Part shown: one piece after another, positions 38,525 through 46,356 of the stretch
Position numbering within the stretch: the first letter of the stretch is position 1
Layout of the letters: each line of letters starts with the position of its first letter
NCBI GenBank assembly: GCA_958295735.1
Contig: OY282369.1
Span: forward strand, 542,161-606,160
Source of the DNA: an uncultured Candidatus Cenarchaeum sp.
GTDB taxonomy: Archaea > Thermoproteota > Nitrososphaeria > Nitrososphaerales > Nitrosopumilaceae
Direction of reading: 5' to 3'
DNA length: 64,000 nt
Position numbers and translations under genes: made by a program
The notes under the pieces: generated by a model
What the model was told of the DNA's origin: nothing
Database searches by the model: none
The model's input: only the letters and a program-made list of their open reading frames with translations

Positions 38525-39298
38525 ATGTCGGAGCGGTACGCCGCCGTGAAAAAGCAGGAGGCGGCGAAGGTGAAGGCGCTCAAGGCCCAGGCCAGGGACG
38601 CGCGGGCCAGGGCGAGGCAGGCAGAAAAGGATGCGAAGGCGAAGATCCGCGGGGCCAGAAAGGCGGACGCCAAGGCCGCGAAGGATGCGAAGGCGAAGAT
38701 CCGCGGGGCCAGAAAGGCGGACGCCAAGGCCGCGAAGGATGCGAAGGCGAAGATCCGCGGGGCCAGAAAGGCGGACGCCAAGGCCGCGAAGGATGCGAAG
38801 GCGAAGATCCGCGGGGCCAGAAAGGCGGACGCCAAGGCCGCGAAGGATGCGAAGGCGAAGATCCGCGGGGCCAGAAAGGCGGACGCCAAGGCCGCGAAGG
38901 ATGCGAAGGCGAAGATCCGCGGGGCCAGAAAGGCGGACGCCAAGGCCGCGAAGGATGCGAAGGCGAAGATCCGCGGGGCCAGAAAGGCGGACGCCAAGGC
39001 CGCGAAGGATGCGAAGGCGAAGATCCGCGGGGCCAGAAAGGCGGACGCCAAGGCCGCGAAGGATGCGAAGGCGAAGATCCGCGGGGCCAGAAAGGCGGAC
39101 GCCAAGGCCGCGAAGGATGCGAAGGCGAAGATCCGCGGGGCCAGAAAGGCGGACGCCAAGGCCGGGGCCGGGGAGCCCGGGCTGGAAAAGGGGCGGGCCG
39201 GGCGCGGGGCCGGGAAGGCGAGGCCGTCCAAGCGGCCCGGGGAGGCCGCGGGGGGCGCCGAGCCCGGGAAGCGGGCGGGGCGCCGGCCTACGGCCTGA
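38525..39298 (+). CDS. Lys/Ala-rich repeat protein, histone-H1-tail-like
   Basis: 257 residues from ATG 38525. Residues 1-35 are a basic helix (MSERYAAVKKQEAAKVKALK...). Residues 36-213 are ten copies of the 18-residue unit DAKAKIRGARKADAKAAK, the last lacking its final AK. The final 44 residues are Gly/Lys/Arg-rich. Strongly basic, no signal peptide. The composition resembles bacterial histone-H1-like and AlgP/HU-tail proteins that bind DNA or polyanions, so a nucleoid or polyphosphate-binding role is plausible but unproven. It overlaps the convergent CHAD gene by 11 nt. That is of interest because CHAD domains bind polyphosphate and a basic repeat protein could as well. Confidence 0.75.
   Translation: MSERYAAVKKQEAAKVKALKAQARDARARARQAEKDAKAKIRGARKADAKAAKDAKAKIRGARKADAKAAKDAKAKIRGARKADAKAAKDAKAKIRGARKADAKAAKDAKAKIRGARKADAKAAKDAKAKIRGARKADAKAAKDAKAKIRGARKADAKAAKDAKAKIRGARKADAKAAKDAKAKIRGARKADAKAAKDAKAKIRGARKADAKAGAGEPGLEKGRAGRGAGKARPSKRPGEAAGGAEPGKRAGRRPTA
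38630..39163 (+). repeat. Ten 54-bp perfect tandem repeats
   Basis: Identical 54-nt units beginning GATGCGAAGGCGAAGATCCG; the tenth is cut short by 6 nt. Units are identical at every base I compared, including third codon positions, so expansion or homogenisation is recent and copy number is likely to vary. Confidence 0.95.
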
Positions 39299-40079
39299 TC
39301 AGCGAGACGAGCCGCTCGTAGCCGCGCAGCCTCTCCCTCCTCGCGTCGCGGATCGCCGCGTCGAGCGCCGGGGATCCCCCGGTCCTCTTCCGCAGGTCCT
39401 CCAGGCACCCCGCGGCGGCGTCGCAGTCGCGCACCGCCCCCAGCACCCGCTGGAGCCGCTTGAGCTTGGCCAGCAGCGGGATCGCGGGGGCCCCTTCTCC
39501 GGGCGGCGCGGACGCCACCTCCAGCAGGTACCTCAGCTTTTTGCAGTCCTTGCGCAGGCGGTGCAGCCGCTCGACCAGCGCGGGATCCGAGGCGACGGCA
39601 GGCATGTCGCGCCCCATGCGGCGGATCAGCCTGACCGCCTCCCTCTCGAACCGGGCCTGCGCGCCGGCGTCCGGCCCCGCGCCGCCGGGGACCCCGGGCG
39701 GCGGCCCGCCCGCGAGCAGGGCCGAGGCGGCCCCCCGCGCCCGGCGCAGCGCCCTCCCCCTGAGCTCCTCCAGGACGGCGAGCGGGGCGGCGGCATCCTC
39801 CCCCGCTCCGCGCAGCCGCTCGGCGGCCGCGTCCATGTCGCGGATCGGGCCGCAGAGCCCGAAGAGCCGGCGGCAGCGCCGCCGGAACGCGGCGGGCCCG
39901 GATCCGGCGCCCCCGCGCGCGCGCCTCGGGAGGAGCTTCCACGCCGCTTCCAGGCGCCGCGCGGCGGTGCGCACGCCGCGGGCGCTGCCCGGCCCCGGAT
40001 CGGCGGCCCACGCCGCGGTCCGCTCCGCCACGCGCGCGGCGTGCCGGCCGAACGCGGCCGCCGCCGCCCCCGCCTCCAC
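39288..40079 (-). CDS. CHAD-domain protein
   Basis: 263 residues from GTG 40079 to TAG 39288-39290. Alpha-helical with conserved basic residues in two related halves: VRTAARRLEAAWKLL with GPIRDMDAAAERL, and LHRLRKDCKKLRYLLE with LGAVRDCDAAAGCL, the R-x-x-x-R-R-L and L-G-x-x-R-D-x-D pattern of CHAD (conserved histidine alpha-helical domain). CHAD proteins bind inorganic polyphosphate through these basic surfaces. It is last in the ppx - kinase - kinase - CHAD gene run, 27 nt after the preceding stop. Role inferred: polyphosphate binding in the cytoplasm or on granules. Confidence 0.85.
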   Translation of the reverse strand: MEAGAAAAAFGRHAARVAERTAAWAADPGPGSARGVRTAARRLEAAWKLLPRRARGGAGSGPAAFRRRCRRLFGLCGPIRDMDAAAERLRGAGEDAAAPLAVLEELRGRALRRARGAASALLAGGPPPGVPGGAGPDAGAQARFEREAVRLIRRMGRDMPAVASDPALVERLHRLRKDCKKLRYLLEVASAPPGEGAPAIPLLAKLKRLQRVLGAVRDCDAAAGCLEDLRKRTGGSPALDAAIRDARRERLRGYERLVSLIRP

Positions 40080-40106
40080 GCTCGGCGCGCCCGCCCCGCT
40101 CCCCCC

Positions 40107-40853
40107 CTAGGCGTGCCGCCCCAGGTAGGAGTCGATCCTGCCCTGGAGGGCCGCGCTGGTGTCCTCTATGCCCCCGCTGCCGTCTATGGTGATGAGGCCG
40201 TACTTTTTCTGCATGGACTTGAACTCGCGCGCCAGCCTGCCCTGGTACACCATGAACGACTCGAACATGTCGTCGGATATGCCGAGGTCGGCCCCCGACT
40301 CGTAGTGGTCCAGCGACATGTGCTTCTCGAAGACGCGGTGGACGAGCTTGGGCGGGTCGACGTCCAGGTAAAAGACCAGGTCGGGGACCATCGCAAAGCT
40401 GTACAGGTCGTGCGACCACCTGCGGCTTATGCCGCGGACGGCGTTCCTGGCCATCAGCGTGTAGACGTACCTGTCCGCCAGCACGACGAACCCGGCCTGC
40501 AGCGCGGGGATTATCTTGTGCTCGAGCTGGTCGGCAAAGTCCGCCGCGTAGAACAGCGCCAGCGTCCTCTTGCCCAGCGAGACGTTCCTCTTGGCCTCCA
40601 GTATGCCCCTGCCCATCAGCTCCGAGCGCTTGAGGCCGGTGTTGAGGACGGCGTGGCCGTCGGCCTCCAGTTTCGCGGTTATCCGCGTTATCTGGGTGCT
40701 CCTCCCCGACGCGTCCGGCCCCTCCACCACGATCAGCCGGCCCCCTATCTCCAGGTCGTGCAGGTAGGGTATGCCGTCCTTGAGGCCGTCGCCGTACCAG
40801 CGTATGGGCCGGTGGCCGCCGCCGCTCCGAACGGCGCCCCGCGCCGCCCCCAT
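40107..40853 (-). CDS. Thymidylate-kinase-like P-loop kinase, altered P-loop
   Basis: 248 residues from ATG 40853, which begins 1 nt after the stop of the upstream kinase (TAG-T-ATG). Thymidylate-kinase fold: P-loop at 45-53 reads GPDASGRST, where the catalytic Lys of GxxxxGK[ST] is Arg; FYAADFADQLEHKI; DRYVYTLMARNA (DR-Y motif); LVFYLDVDPP. About 40 extra residues precede the P-loop. Because of the K-to-R change, normal dTMP kinase activity is doubtful; it may be regulatory or act with its neighbour. The genomic setting with ppx and CHAD suggests a link to polyphosphate rather than dTTP synthesis (inference). Confidence 0.8.
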   Translation of the reverse strand: MGAARGAVRSGGGHRPIRWYGDGLKDGIPYLHDLEIGGRLIVVEGPDASGRSTQITRITAKLEADGHAVLNTGLKRSELMGRGILEAKRNVSLGKRTLALFYAADFADQLEHKIIPALQAGFVVLADRYVYTLMARNAVRGISRRWSHDLYSFAMVPDLVFYLDVDPPKLVHRVFEKHMSLDHYESGADLGISDDMFESFMVYQGRLAREFKSMQKKYGLITIDGSGGIEDTSAALQGRIDSYLGRHA

Positions 40854-40854
40854 A

Positions 40855-41538
40855 CTAGGGCGCCCCCCCTGCCGGGAGCAGCGGCGCGACGCGCTCCCTC
40901 ATCGCCGACTGCTGCTCCCTTATCCCCGCCGCCGCGTCGATCACGGCGAACCCCTCGGGGCCGGCCATCGACTCGTACTGGTCCACTATGCGGCTCTGGA
41001 ATATGCGGTAGCTCTCGTACGGATCCCGGCTCAGGTCCAGGTCCATCCCGGCCTCGTAGTACTTCAGCTTGGGCCTCCCCACCAGGATCCTCGATATGGC
41101 GACGTCCACGGGGACCCGGAAGTAGAACGCGATGTCCGGCTTCAGGGCGAAGCCGTATATCTTCTTCACCCACCGCGGGTTGCACCCGCGCGTGATGTCC
41201 CGGGCGTACGCGGTGTAGATGTACCTGTCGGCCAGCACGAAGTATCCGGCGCGGAGCAGCGGCAGGATGTTCCTCTCGTACCTGTCCGCGAAGTCCGTGG
41301 CGTGGAGGAGGCTGAACGTGGTGGGCGTCAGGTTGGCCTTCTTCTTGCCGCGCGACGTGATCTCCCTCACCATCTCCGACGAGTTCCACTCGGTCAGAAA
41401 GACGTCGTGGCCGCCGTGCCGGAGCCACTTCTCCATCAGCCTGATCTGGGTGGACTTGCCGGAGCCGTCCACCCCCTCCACCACCACGAGCTTGCCCGGT
41501 ATCTCGTACCGGCTGGAGCTGGCCGGCGTGTGGCGCAC
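40855..41538 (-). CDS. tmk: Thymidylate-kinase-like P-loop kinase, intact motifs
   Basis: 227 residues from GTG 41538, whose first base is the last base of the ppx stop (TAGTG), implying translational coupling. P-loop GVDGSGKST (22-30), LLHATDFADRYERNI, DRYIYTAYARDITRG and LKPDIAFYFRVPVDVAISRI are all thymidylate-kinase family features. Length is close to the usual ~210. Biochemically it should phosphorylate a nucleoside monophosphate with ATP; dTMP is the default assumption. The operon partners (Ppx before, kinase paralogue and CHAD after) raise the possibility of a nucleotide/polyphosphate phosphotransferase. An open frame upstream within ppx is a shadow. Confidence 0.85.
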   Translation of the reverse strand: MRHTPASSSRYEIPGKLVVVEGVDGSGKSTQIRLMEKWLRHGGHDVFLTEWNSSEMVREITSRGKKKANLTPTTFSLLHATDFADRYERNILPLLRAGYFVLADRYIYTAYARDITRGCNPRWVKKIYGFALKPDIAFYFRVPVDVAISRILVGRPKLKYYEAGMDLDLSRDPYESYRIFQSRIVDQYESMAGPEGFAVIDAAAGIREQQSAMRERVAPLLPAGGAP

Positions 41539-43088
41539 TAGGCCCGCCCCCCGCCCCGCCGGCCCGCGGCGGCCTCCGGCCGCGGCGCGCCGCCCCGCCG
41601 CGGCGCGCAGGCGACCTCCAGCCCCAGCGCGCCCGACAGCCGGGAGCAGGCCTCCCCGAACAGCGCCCACGGGAACCCGCTCCCGGCCCCCGGCAGCCCG
41701 ATCTCCGCCCCTCCCCGCCCGTCCAGCGACACCCGCGCGTCGGTCCCCGCCCGCTCCAGCACGGCGCAGGCGGCGGCCAGCGCCGAGATCTTGCGCACGG
41801 ACCGCGCGCGCCACTCGCCCAGCACGGCGCCGTACCTCTCGAACAGCCCCTCGGCCACCTTCCTCCTGCGCGAGTGCACGGCGGCCAGGGCGGCCACGAG
41901 CTGCTCCGCGTGGGAGAGGTGGCTGTCCTCGTCGAGCAATACGCGCAGCAGGGTCTCCAGGTTCCCGAACGAGTCGAGGCGCGGCACGTACCGGAGGGAC
42001 TGGGCCAGCACGGCCCGCTCCGATCCGGAAAGGAGGCCGGCGGCGGCCAGCGGGGCCGCCAGGCTCTCCGCGTGGCGCGGCGGGGCGTCCGGCTCGCAGG
42101 CGAACCGCACCGAGTCCTGCACCTGCACCGTGTGCGGCACGGTCTCGCCGGAGAACTCGTGCGGGAATGCGAGCGAGGCGGCCAGCGCCCCCTCGCGGAG
42201 GCCCTGCGCCCCCACTATGATCTCCCTCGACCCCAGCTTCCCGGCCAGCGCGTGCGCCACGCACGCGCCCGCCGCGACGGTCTCCGCCCTGCCGGGGCTC
42301 ACCGTCCCCAGCAGGGCCGCCCGCTTGGGCCCCATCCGGGCCAGCGCCCCGCCGATGGACCCCGCCGACCCGGCCCGGAGGCGGTAGTTGTGCACCTTGC
42401 CGAGCGGGTAGCCGCGGGCAGCCTGGTCGTGCTTCGCCACCGCCCGCAAAGAGCCCCCCACCCCCACCAGCGCGGGCCGCGGGCCGCCGCCCAGGCCCAG
42501 CTCCTCGGGGCCCGGGAGGGACGCGGCGACGTGCTCGGCCATCCGCCCGTACGACTCGGCCGTGAAGGCGGACTTTTTGTCGGCGAACCGGCGCGTGAGC
42601 CGGAGGGCGCCGAGGCGCAGCGAGAGCACCTTCCTGACCTCGTAGTGCTCCGCCGAGACGATCTCGAGGCTCCCGCCGCCCAGGTCAAAGTACACGGCGG
42701 TGGGCTGCCGCAGGGAGCGGGCCGCCCCCATGTACGAGTACAGCGCCTCCTCCCTCTCGGAGAGCACCCTGAACCGGTAGCCCGTCCTCCCCGCCACGTC
42801 GTCCAGGAATTCGGCGCCGTTGGCCGCGTCCCTGACGGCGCTGGTGGCCACGGGGACCACGTGGCTTATCCCCTCGCCCCTTATGATGTCGCGGTACAGC
42901 GCGAGCGCCCCCGCCGTCCGCTCCATCTGCTGCGCGCCGAGCTCCCCCGTCTCGTGCAGATCCCCGCCCAGCCTGGTCCGCGCGCCCTCCTGCCGGTACG
43001 GCGCGCCCGGCCCGTCCGGCCCCACCAGGAACGCGGCCATCTTCACCGAGTTGGAGCCCATGTCGATCACGGCCGCCCGCCCGATCAC
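41538..43088 (-). CDS. ppx: Exopolyphosphatase / pppGpp phosphohydrolase family (Ppx/GppA)
   Basis: 516 residues from GTG 43088 (VIGRAAVIDMGSNSVK); TTG 43112 is an alternative start 24 nt upstream. The actin-like ATPase fold is clear: phosphate-1 loop DMGSNSVK, VVPVATSAVRDAANG, the second loop DLGGGSLEIV, and VGVGGSLRAVA. The C-terminal half has the HD-like helical region (SHAEQLVAALAAVHSRRRK). The family removes terminal phosphate from polyphosphate and/or pppGpp. First gene of a tightly packed run with two TMK-like kinases and CHAD. A decayed partial copy lies at 33580-34430. TATA-like box at 43146-43153 leaves a leader of roughly 35 nt to the GTG. Confidence 0.9.
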   Translation of the reverse strand: MIGRAAVIDMGSNSVKMAAFLVGPDGPGAPYRQEGARTRLGGDLHETGELGAQQMERTAGALALYRDIIRGEGISHVVPVATSAVRDAANGAEFLDDVAGRTGYRFRVLSEREEALYSYMGAARSLRQPTAVYFDLGGGSLEIVSAEHYEVRKVLSLRLGALRLTRRFADKKSAFTAESYGRMAEHVAASLPGPEELGLGGGPRPALVGVGGSLRAVAKHDQAARGYPLGKVHNYRLRAGSAGSIGGALARMGPKRAALLGTVSPGRAETVAAGACVAHALAGKLGSREIIVGAQGLREGALAASLAFPHEFSGETVPHTVQVQDSVRFACEPDAPPRHAESLAAPLAAAGLLSGSERAVLAQSLRYVPRLDSFGNLETLLRVLLDEDSHLSHAEQLVAALAAVHSRRRKVAEGLFERYGAVLGEWRARSVRKISALAAACAVLERAGTDARVSLDGRGGAEIGLPGAGSGFPWALFGEACSRLSGALGLEVACAPRRGGAPRPEAAAGRRGGGRA

Positions 43089-43145
43089 AGTCCGCCCCGC
43101 CCCCCGCCGCAAGCCAAGTCCAGCGGCCCCGCGCCGCCGCCGCCC

Positions 43146-43153
43146 TATTTATT
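43146..43153 (-). promoter_or_regulatory. TATA-like box of the ppx operon
   Basis: Minus-strand AATAAATA. Expected transcription start about 43123, so unlike most genes here the transcript would have a short leader. The corresponding site in the ppx relic is mutated to GC-only sequence. Confidence 0.6.
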
Positions 43154-43297
43154 CAGGACGGAGGCGGGCGCCGGCCGCCTCAGGGCGCCCCCGCCGTTCC
43201 GCCGCGGCCGGCGCGGGGGCCGGCGGGCTCCCGGGGGCGCGCGCCGCGCAAGGCCGGCGCCGCCCCGCCCGGGGCCGCCGGCGCCCGCGGGCGCACG

Positions 43298-43304
43298 CTT
43301 TAAT
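43298..43304 (+). promoter_or_regulatory. TATA-like box of the vsr-like gene
   Basis: CTTTAAT centred 27 nt before TTG 43328. It supports the TTG start over GTG 43334. Confidence 0.6.
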
Positions 43305-43327
43305 CCGCGCCCCCGGGATGCCCCGCG

Positions 43328-43894
43328 TTGGACGTGTTCACCAAGGAAAAGCGATCCGAGGTGATGTCGAAGATCAGGAGCAGCGGGACCTGGCCGGAGC
43401 GGGAGGCGGCGCGGCTCATGAGGGGCGGCGGGATCCGGTACAGGTCCCACCCGAGGCTGCACGGCTCGCCCGATTTCATCGTGGAGGGCAGGCTGGTCCT
43501 GTTCTGCGACGGCTCGTTCTGGCACGGGAGGGACTGGCCCGGGCTCAGGGCGCGGCTCGCCGCCGGCAACAACCCCGAATACTGGCTGCGGCACATAGGG
43601 GGCAACAGGAGGCGCGACAGGAGGGTCAACGCGCGGCTGCGGAAGGACGGCTACCTGATCCTCCGCCTCTGGGACTCGGACATAAGGAAGCGGCCGGAAT
43701 GGTGCGTGCGGGCGATCCGCGCGGCGCTGGACGGGGGGCGCCAGGGCGCCCGATGCCGCCCGCGCGGGCGGGGGAGCGGGGAGCGGGCCGGCAAGCCGGC
43801 CGCGCGCGCCGGATCCCCCGGCGCGGGGGCGGGCCGGCCGCGGCGCCCGGATCCCGCGCCGCGCGGGCGGGCGGCGCCGCGGGGGCGCGCGTAG
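43328..43894 (+). CDS. vsr: Vsr-type DNA endonuclease
   Basis: 188 residues from TTG 43328. Residues 1-140 follow the very-short-patch-repair endonuclease fold: KRSEVMSKIRSSGTWPE (Glu 24), HGSPDFIV (catalytic Asp 49), LFCDGSFWHGRDW (His 66), N....N..RD, and LILRLWDSDI. Vsr enzymes nick at T:G mismatches made by deamination of 5-methylcytosine, or act as restriction nucleases in R-M operons. The last ~45 residues are Gly/Arg/Pro-rich and non-conserved. It precedes the C5-methyltransferase by 132 nt on the same strand, and the methyltransferase has its own TATA box. The pairing with a GHKL ATPase gene favours a restriction-system role. Confidence 0.88.
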   Translation: MDVFTKEKRSEVMSKIRSSGTWPEREAARLMRGGGIRYRSHPRLHGSPDFIVEGRLVLFCDGSFWHGRDWPGLRARLAAGNNPEYWLRHIGGNRRRDRRVNARLRKDGYLILRLWDSDIRKRPEWCVRAIRAALDGGRQGARCRPRGRGSGERAGKPAARAGSPGAGAGRPRRPDPAPRGRAAPRGRA

Positions 43895-43921
43895 GCCCGG
43901 GCCCGGGCCGGAGCCGCCCCC

Positions 43922-43941
43922 GGCAGCGGCAGGCCGCTGCC
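43922..43941 (+). terminator. GC hairpin after vsr
   Basis: Perfect 9-bp inverted repeat GGCAGCGGC / GCCGCTGCC with a 2-nt loop, 28 nt after the vsr stop and 56 nt before the methyltransferase TATA box. There is no T-run, so termination is only a guess. It could equally be a protein-binding palindrome. Confidence 0.3.
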
Positions 43942-43996
43942 CGATCCCGCGCCGGATCGCGGCGGGCGCGAGCCCGCGCCCGCGCGCCGCCGCCGT

Positions 43997-44005
43997 CTTA
44001 AAATA
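43997..44005 (+). promoter_or_regulatory. TATA-like box of the methyltransferase gene
   Basis: CTTAAAATA centred 26 nt before ATG 44027. Confidence 0.65.
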
Positions 44006-44026
44006 CCGCGCGGGGCGGGCGCGCGC

Positions 44027-45268
44027 ATGGCGCAGGTTGACGGCCGCCCCGGATCCGCGAGCCGCGCGGCCAGGCGCCGGCACTTGACCGTCCTGGACCT
44101 GTTCTCGGGACCCGGCGGGATGTCCCTGGGCATCAAGGCCGCCCGGAACCACGGTTTCCGGTTCAAGGTGGTAGTGGCCAGCGACTACGACGAGGGCGCC
44201 GAGGCCACGTACACGAAGAACCACGGGGACGTCGAGTTCGTGCGCGGGGACATCACGGAGGAGGGGACGAAGAAGGCGATCATCGCGGCCGTGAAGCGGC
44301 GGACCGGCGGCGGGACGGTGGATCTGGTGACCGGCGGGCCCCCGTGCAAGGGATTCTCCATAGAGAACAAGATGACCAGGCACATGGGGAACCCCATGAA
44401 CCACCTCGTAACGCACTACGCCGACATGATAAGGCGCACCGGGCCCTCCGCGTTCGTCATGGAGAACGTGCCGGGCATACTCGCGATGCAGAAAGGCGCG
44501 GTGGTCGACTCCCTCGTGCGCAAATTCGTGGGCATGGGCTACCGCAACGCCGCCCCCTGGCTGCTCAACGCCGCGGACTACGGCGTGCCGCAGCTGCGGA
44601 AAAGGGCCTTCATAGTCGGGTCCAAGGGCGGCTCCGCGATCGCCCCGCCGAAAAAGACGCACGGCGGCGGGGCGGGAAAAAACCAGATGCCGGAATACGC
44701 CAAGCTTGGCGATGCCATAGGCGATCTGCCCGGGATCGCTCCCGGGGAGGCCGCCCCCGGCACCGACGCGTACGCGGCGGATCCGAAGAACGGCTTCCAG
44801 AGGAGGATGCGCGCGGGGTCGAGCCGGGTCACCGACCACGTGATCACGAGGAACAGGCCCCCTGTAGTCGACAGGATAAAGTCGGTCCCGCCGGGAGGGA
44901 ACTGGAGCAGCGTGCCCCCCGAACTGATGCGGGCGGACGGCAAGTACGCCAAGCTGGGCCTGGCGCACAGCATGATCTACAGGAGGCTGCTCCGGGACAG
45001 GCCGTCGGTCACCATCACGAACTTCAGGAAGGCCATGATCATACACCCGGACCAGCACCGGCTGCTCTCCGTCAGGGAGGCCGCGAGGATCCAGACCTTC
45101 CCCGACCGCTACAAGTTCGGCGGGGGCATAAGCGGGATGCAGCAGCAGGTGTCGGATGCGGTCCCGGTCGACTTGGCCAGAAGCGTCGGCAACGCCATGC
45201 TGCTCCACATGCACGGGATCGCGGAAGCCGCCCCCGTTCCCGCGACCCGGAGCCGGCGGGGCGCCTAG
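44027..45268 (+). CDS. dcm: DNA (cytosine-5) methyltransferase
   Basis: 413 residues from ATG 44027. All main C5-methyltransferase motifs are present: I DLFSGPGGMSLG (24-35, AdoMet binding), IV GGPPCKGFS with catalytic Cys 107, VI ENVPG (146-150), VIII QLRKRAF, and X SVGNAM near 390. Target-recognition region is roughly residues 225-330. It methylates cytosine in a specific duplex site; the site cannot be predicted. Flanked by the Vsr-like nuclease and a GHKL ATPase with only 3 nt to the latter's probable GTG start. This arrangement is known for R-M systems with MutL/MORC-type ATPases. Confidence 0.93.
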   Translation: MAQVDGRPGSASRAARRRHLTVLDLFSGPGGMSLGIKAARNHGFRFKVVVASDYDEGAEATYTKNHGDVEFVRGDITEEGTKKAIIAAVKRRTGGGTVDLVTGGPPCKGFSIENKMTRHMGNPMNHLVTHYADMIRRTGPSAFVMENVPGILAMQKGAVVDSLVRKFVGMGYRNAAPWLLNAADYGVPQLRKRAFIVGSKGGSAIAPPKKTHGGGAGKNQMPEYAKLGDAIGDLPGIAPGEAAPGTDAYAADPKNGFQRRMRAGSSRVTDHVITRNRPPVVDRIKSVPPGGNWSSVPPELMRADGKYAKLGLAHSMIYRRLLRDRPSVTITNFRKAMIIHPDQHRLLSVREAARIQTFPDRYKFGGGISGMQQQVSDAVPVDLARSVGNAMLLHMHGIAEAAPVPATRSRRGA

Positions 45269-45271
45269 CGG

Positions 45272-46356
45272 GTGGCCGCCTTGGGAAAAGAGTTCGGCAC
45301 GGACATGGGCACCACGCACGCCTGAAGGATTTTCTGGATGCGTGCGACGACCACCCGGAAATCGTAGTGACGGAGGCGGCCGCCAACGCCATAGACGCGA
45401 AGGCCGCGCGGGTCGACGTGGAACTGAAGACGCATTTCGACGACAAGGCGATCTCGTTCCACAACGACGGGCCGCCGATGAGCGAGGAGCAGTTCAGTGA
45501 CTATCACGTGATAGCCCGATCAAGCAAGTCGAGGGGGACGGGCATAGGGTTTGCGGGCATCGGCGCCAAAGTGTACCTGGCGGCGTGGGACAGGACGGCC
45601 ATGCGGACGGAGACTTCCGACGGGAACGCCGCGCTCGGCTCCGAGATGTACGTCAAGAACGGCAAGCTGAAGGCCACGTACACGGACTCCGCCATGAGAA
45701 AGCGCGGGACGCTGTACCGGGTTTCGCTAAAGCCTGACGACTACGCCTACCTGGAAAAAAACGCGCACGGCCTGATCTCCGACGCGTTCGATCCCGCGAT
45801 ATCGGGAAAACTCGCGGTGACCCTCAACGGCAGGCGCATCAAGCCGTGGAATCCCAGGCGCGGACTCAAAAAATCGTTCACCGTGACCGCGCAGGGCGAG
45901 AAATTCCGGGTCCTGCTGTCCGTGACGGAAGACGACATGGAGGCCAAGAAGCTGCACGTGCAGTACCACGTGAGCGGAAAGGTGATATCGACCAAAAGGC
46001 CGGACTGGATCCCGGAGGTAAAGCCCGAATACGCCAGGCGGATCCACGCGTACGTGGATGCCGTGGCGAACTCCCAGCATCTCAACCTCAACAAGACTGG
46101 CTTCAAGGCGGGCACGTCGCGAGCCGTCGGGCTAATGTTCAAGGAGGTAGACCGCCGCGTGTACGACGTGCTGAAAAATGAAGGATACGTGGACGGCGAT
46201 CCGATGAGAAAATTCGAGAGGACCAGTCTTACGAGGTTCTTTGAGCGCCTCTTCAAGGATCCCAAATACGCGTTCCTCAACCCGAACGCCCGAGGAGGGC
46301 GCGGACCGGGAAGCGGCCCCGGCGCCGGCGGCGCGGGGGGCGGCGGCCCCGGCTAG
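45272..46356 (+). CDS. GHKL (MutL/MORC-like) ATPase, apparent frameshift near start
   Basis: Conserved frame ends at TAG 46354-46356 and covers about 345 residues: EAAANAIDAKA (motif I with Asn and Asp), FHNDGPPMSEEQF (motif II), SSKSRGTGIGFAGIGAKVYLAAW (ATP lid), then a transducer-like region and a helical C terminus. That frame has no ATG, GTG or TTG near its beginning. The only sensible start is GTG 45272 (VAALGKEFGTDMGTTHA), 3 nt after the methyltransferase stop, but this is in another frame and stops at 45323-45325. The two pieces join smoothly as GTTHA-RLKDFLDAC if one base is adjusted near 45316-45322. So the gene is either broken, recoded, or carries a sequencing error. The Gly-rich C-terminal tail runs into the 3' flank of the convergent gene. 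Expected role: ATP-driven clamp in the R-M module. Confidence 0.8.

Noticed and set aside
40107-41538. Naming the two kinases as polyphosphate kinase 2
   Set aside because: Their motifs (GVDGSGKST, DRYIYTAYAR) fit the thymidylate kinase family better than PPK2; the polyphosphate link rests on gene context only.
44344-45300. Upstream in-frame extension of the ATPase overlapping the methyltransferase
   Set aside because: This part is a shadow of the methyltransferase gene with no homology; methyltransferase motifs are in the other frame.
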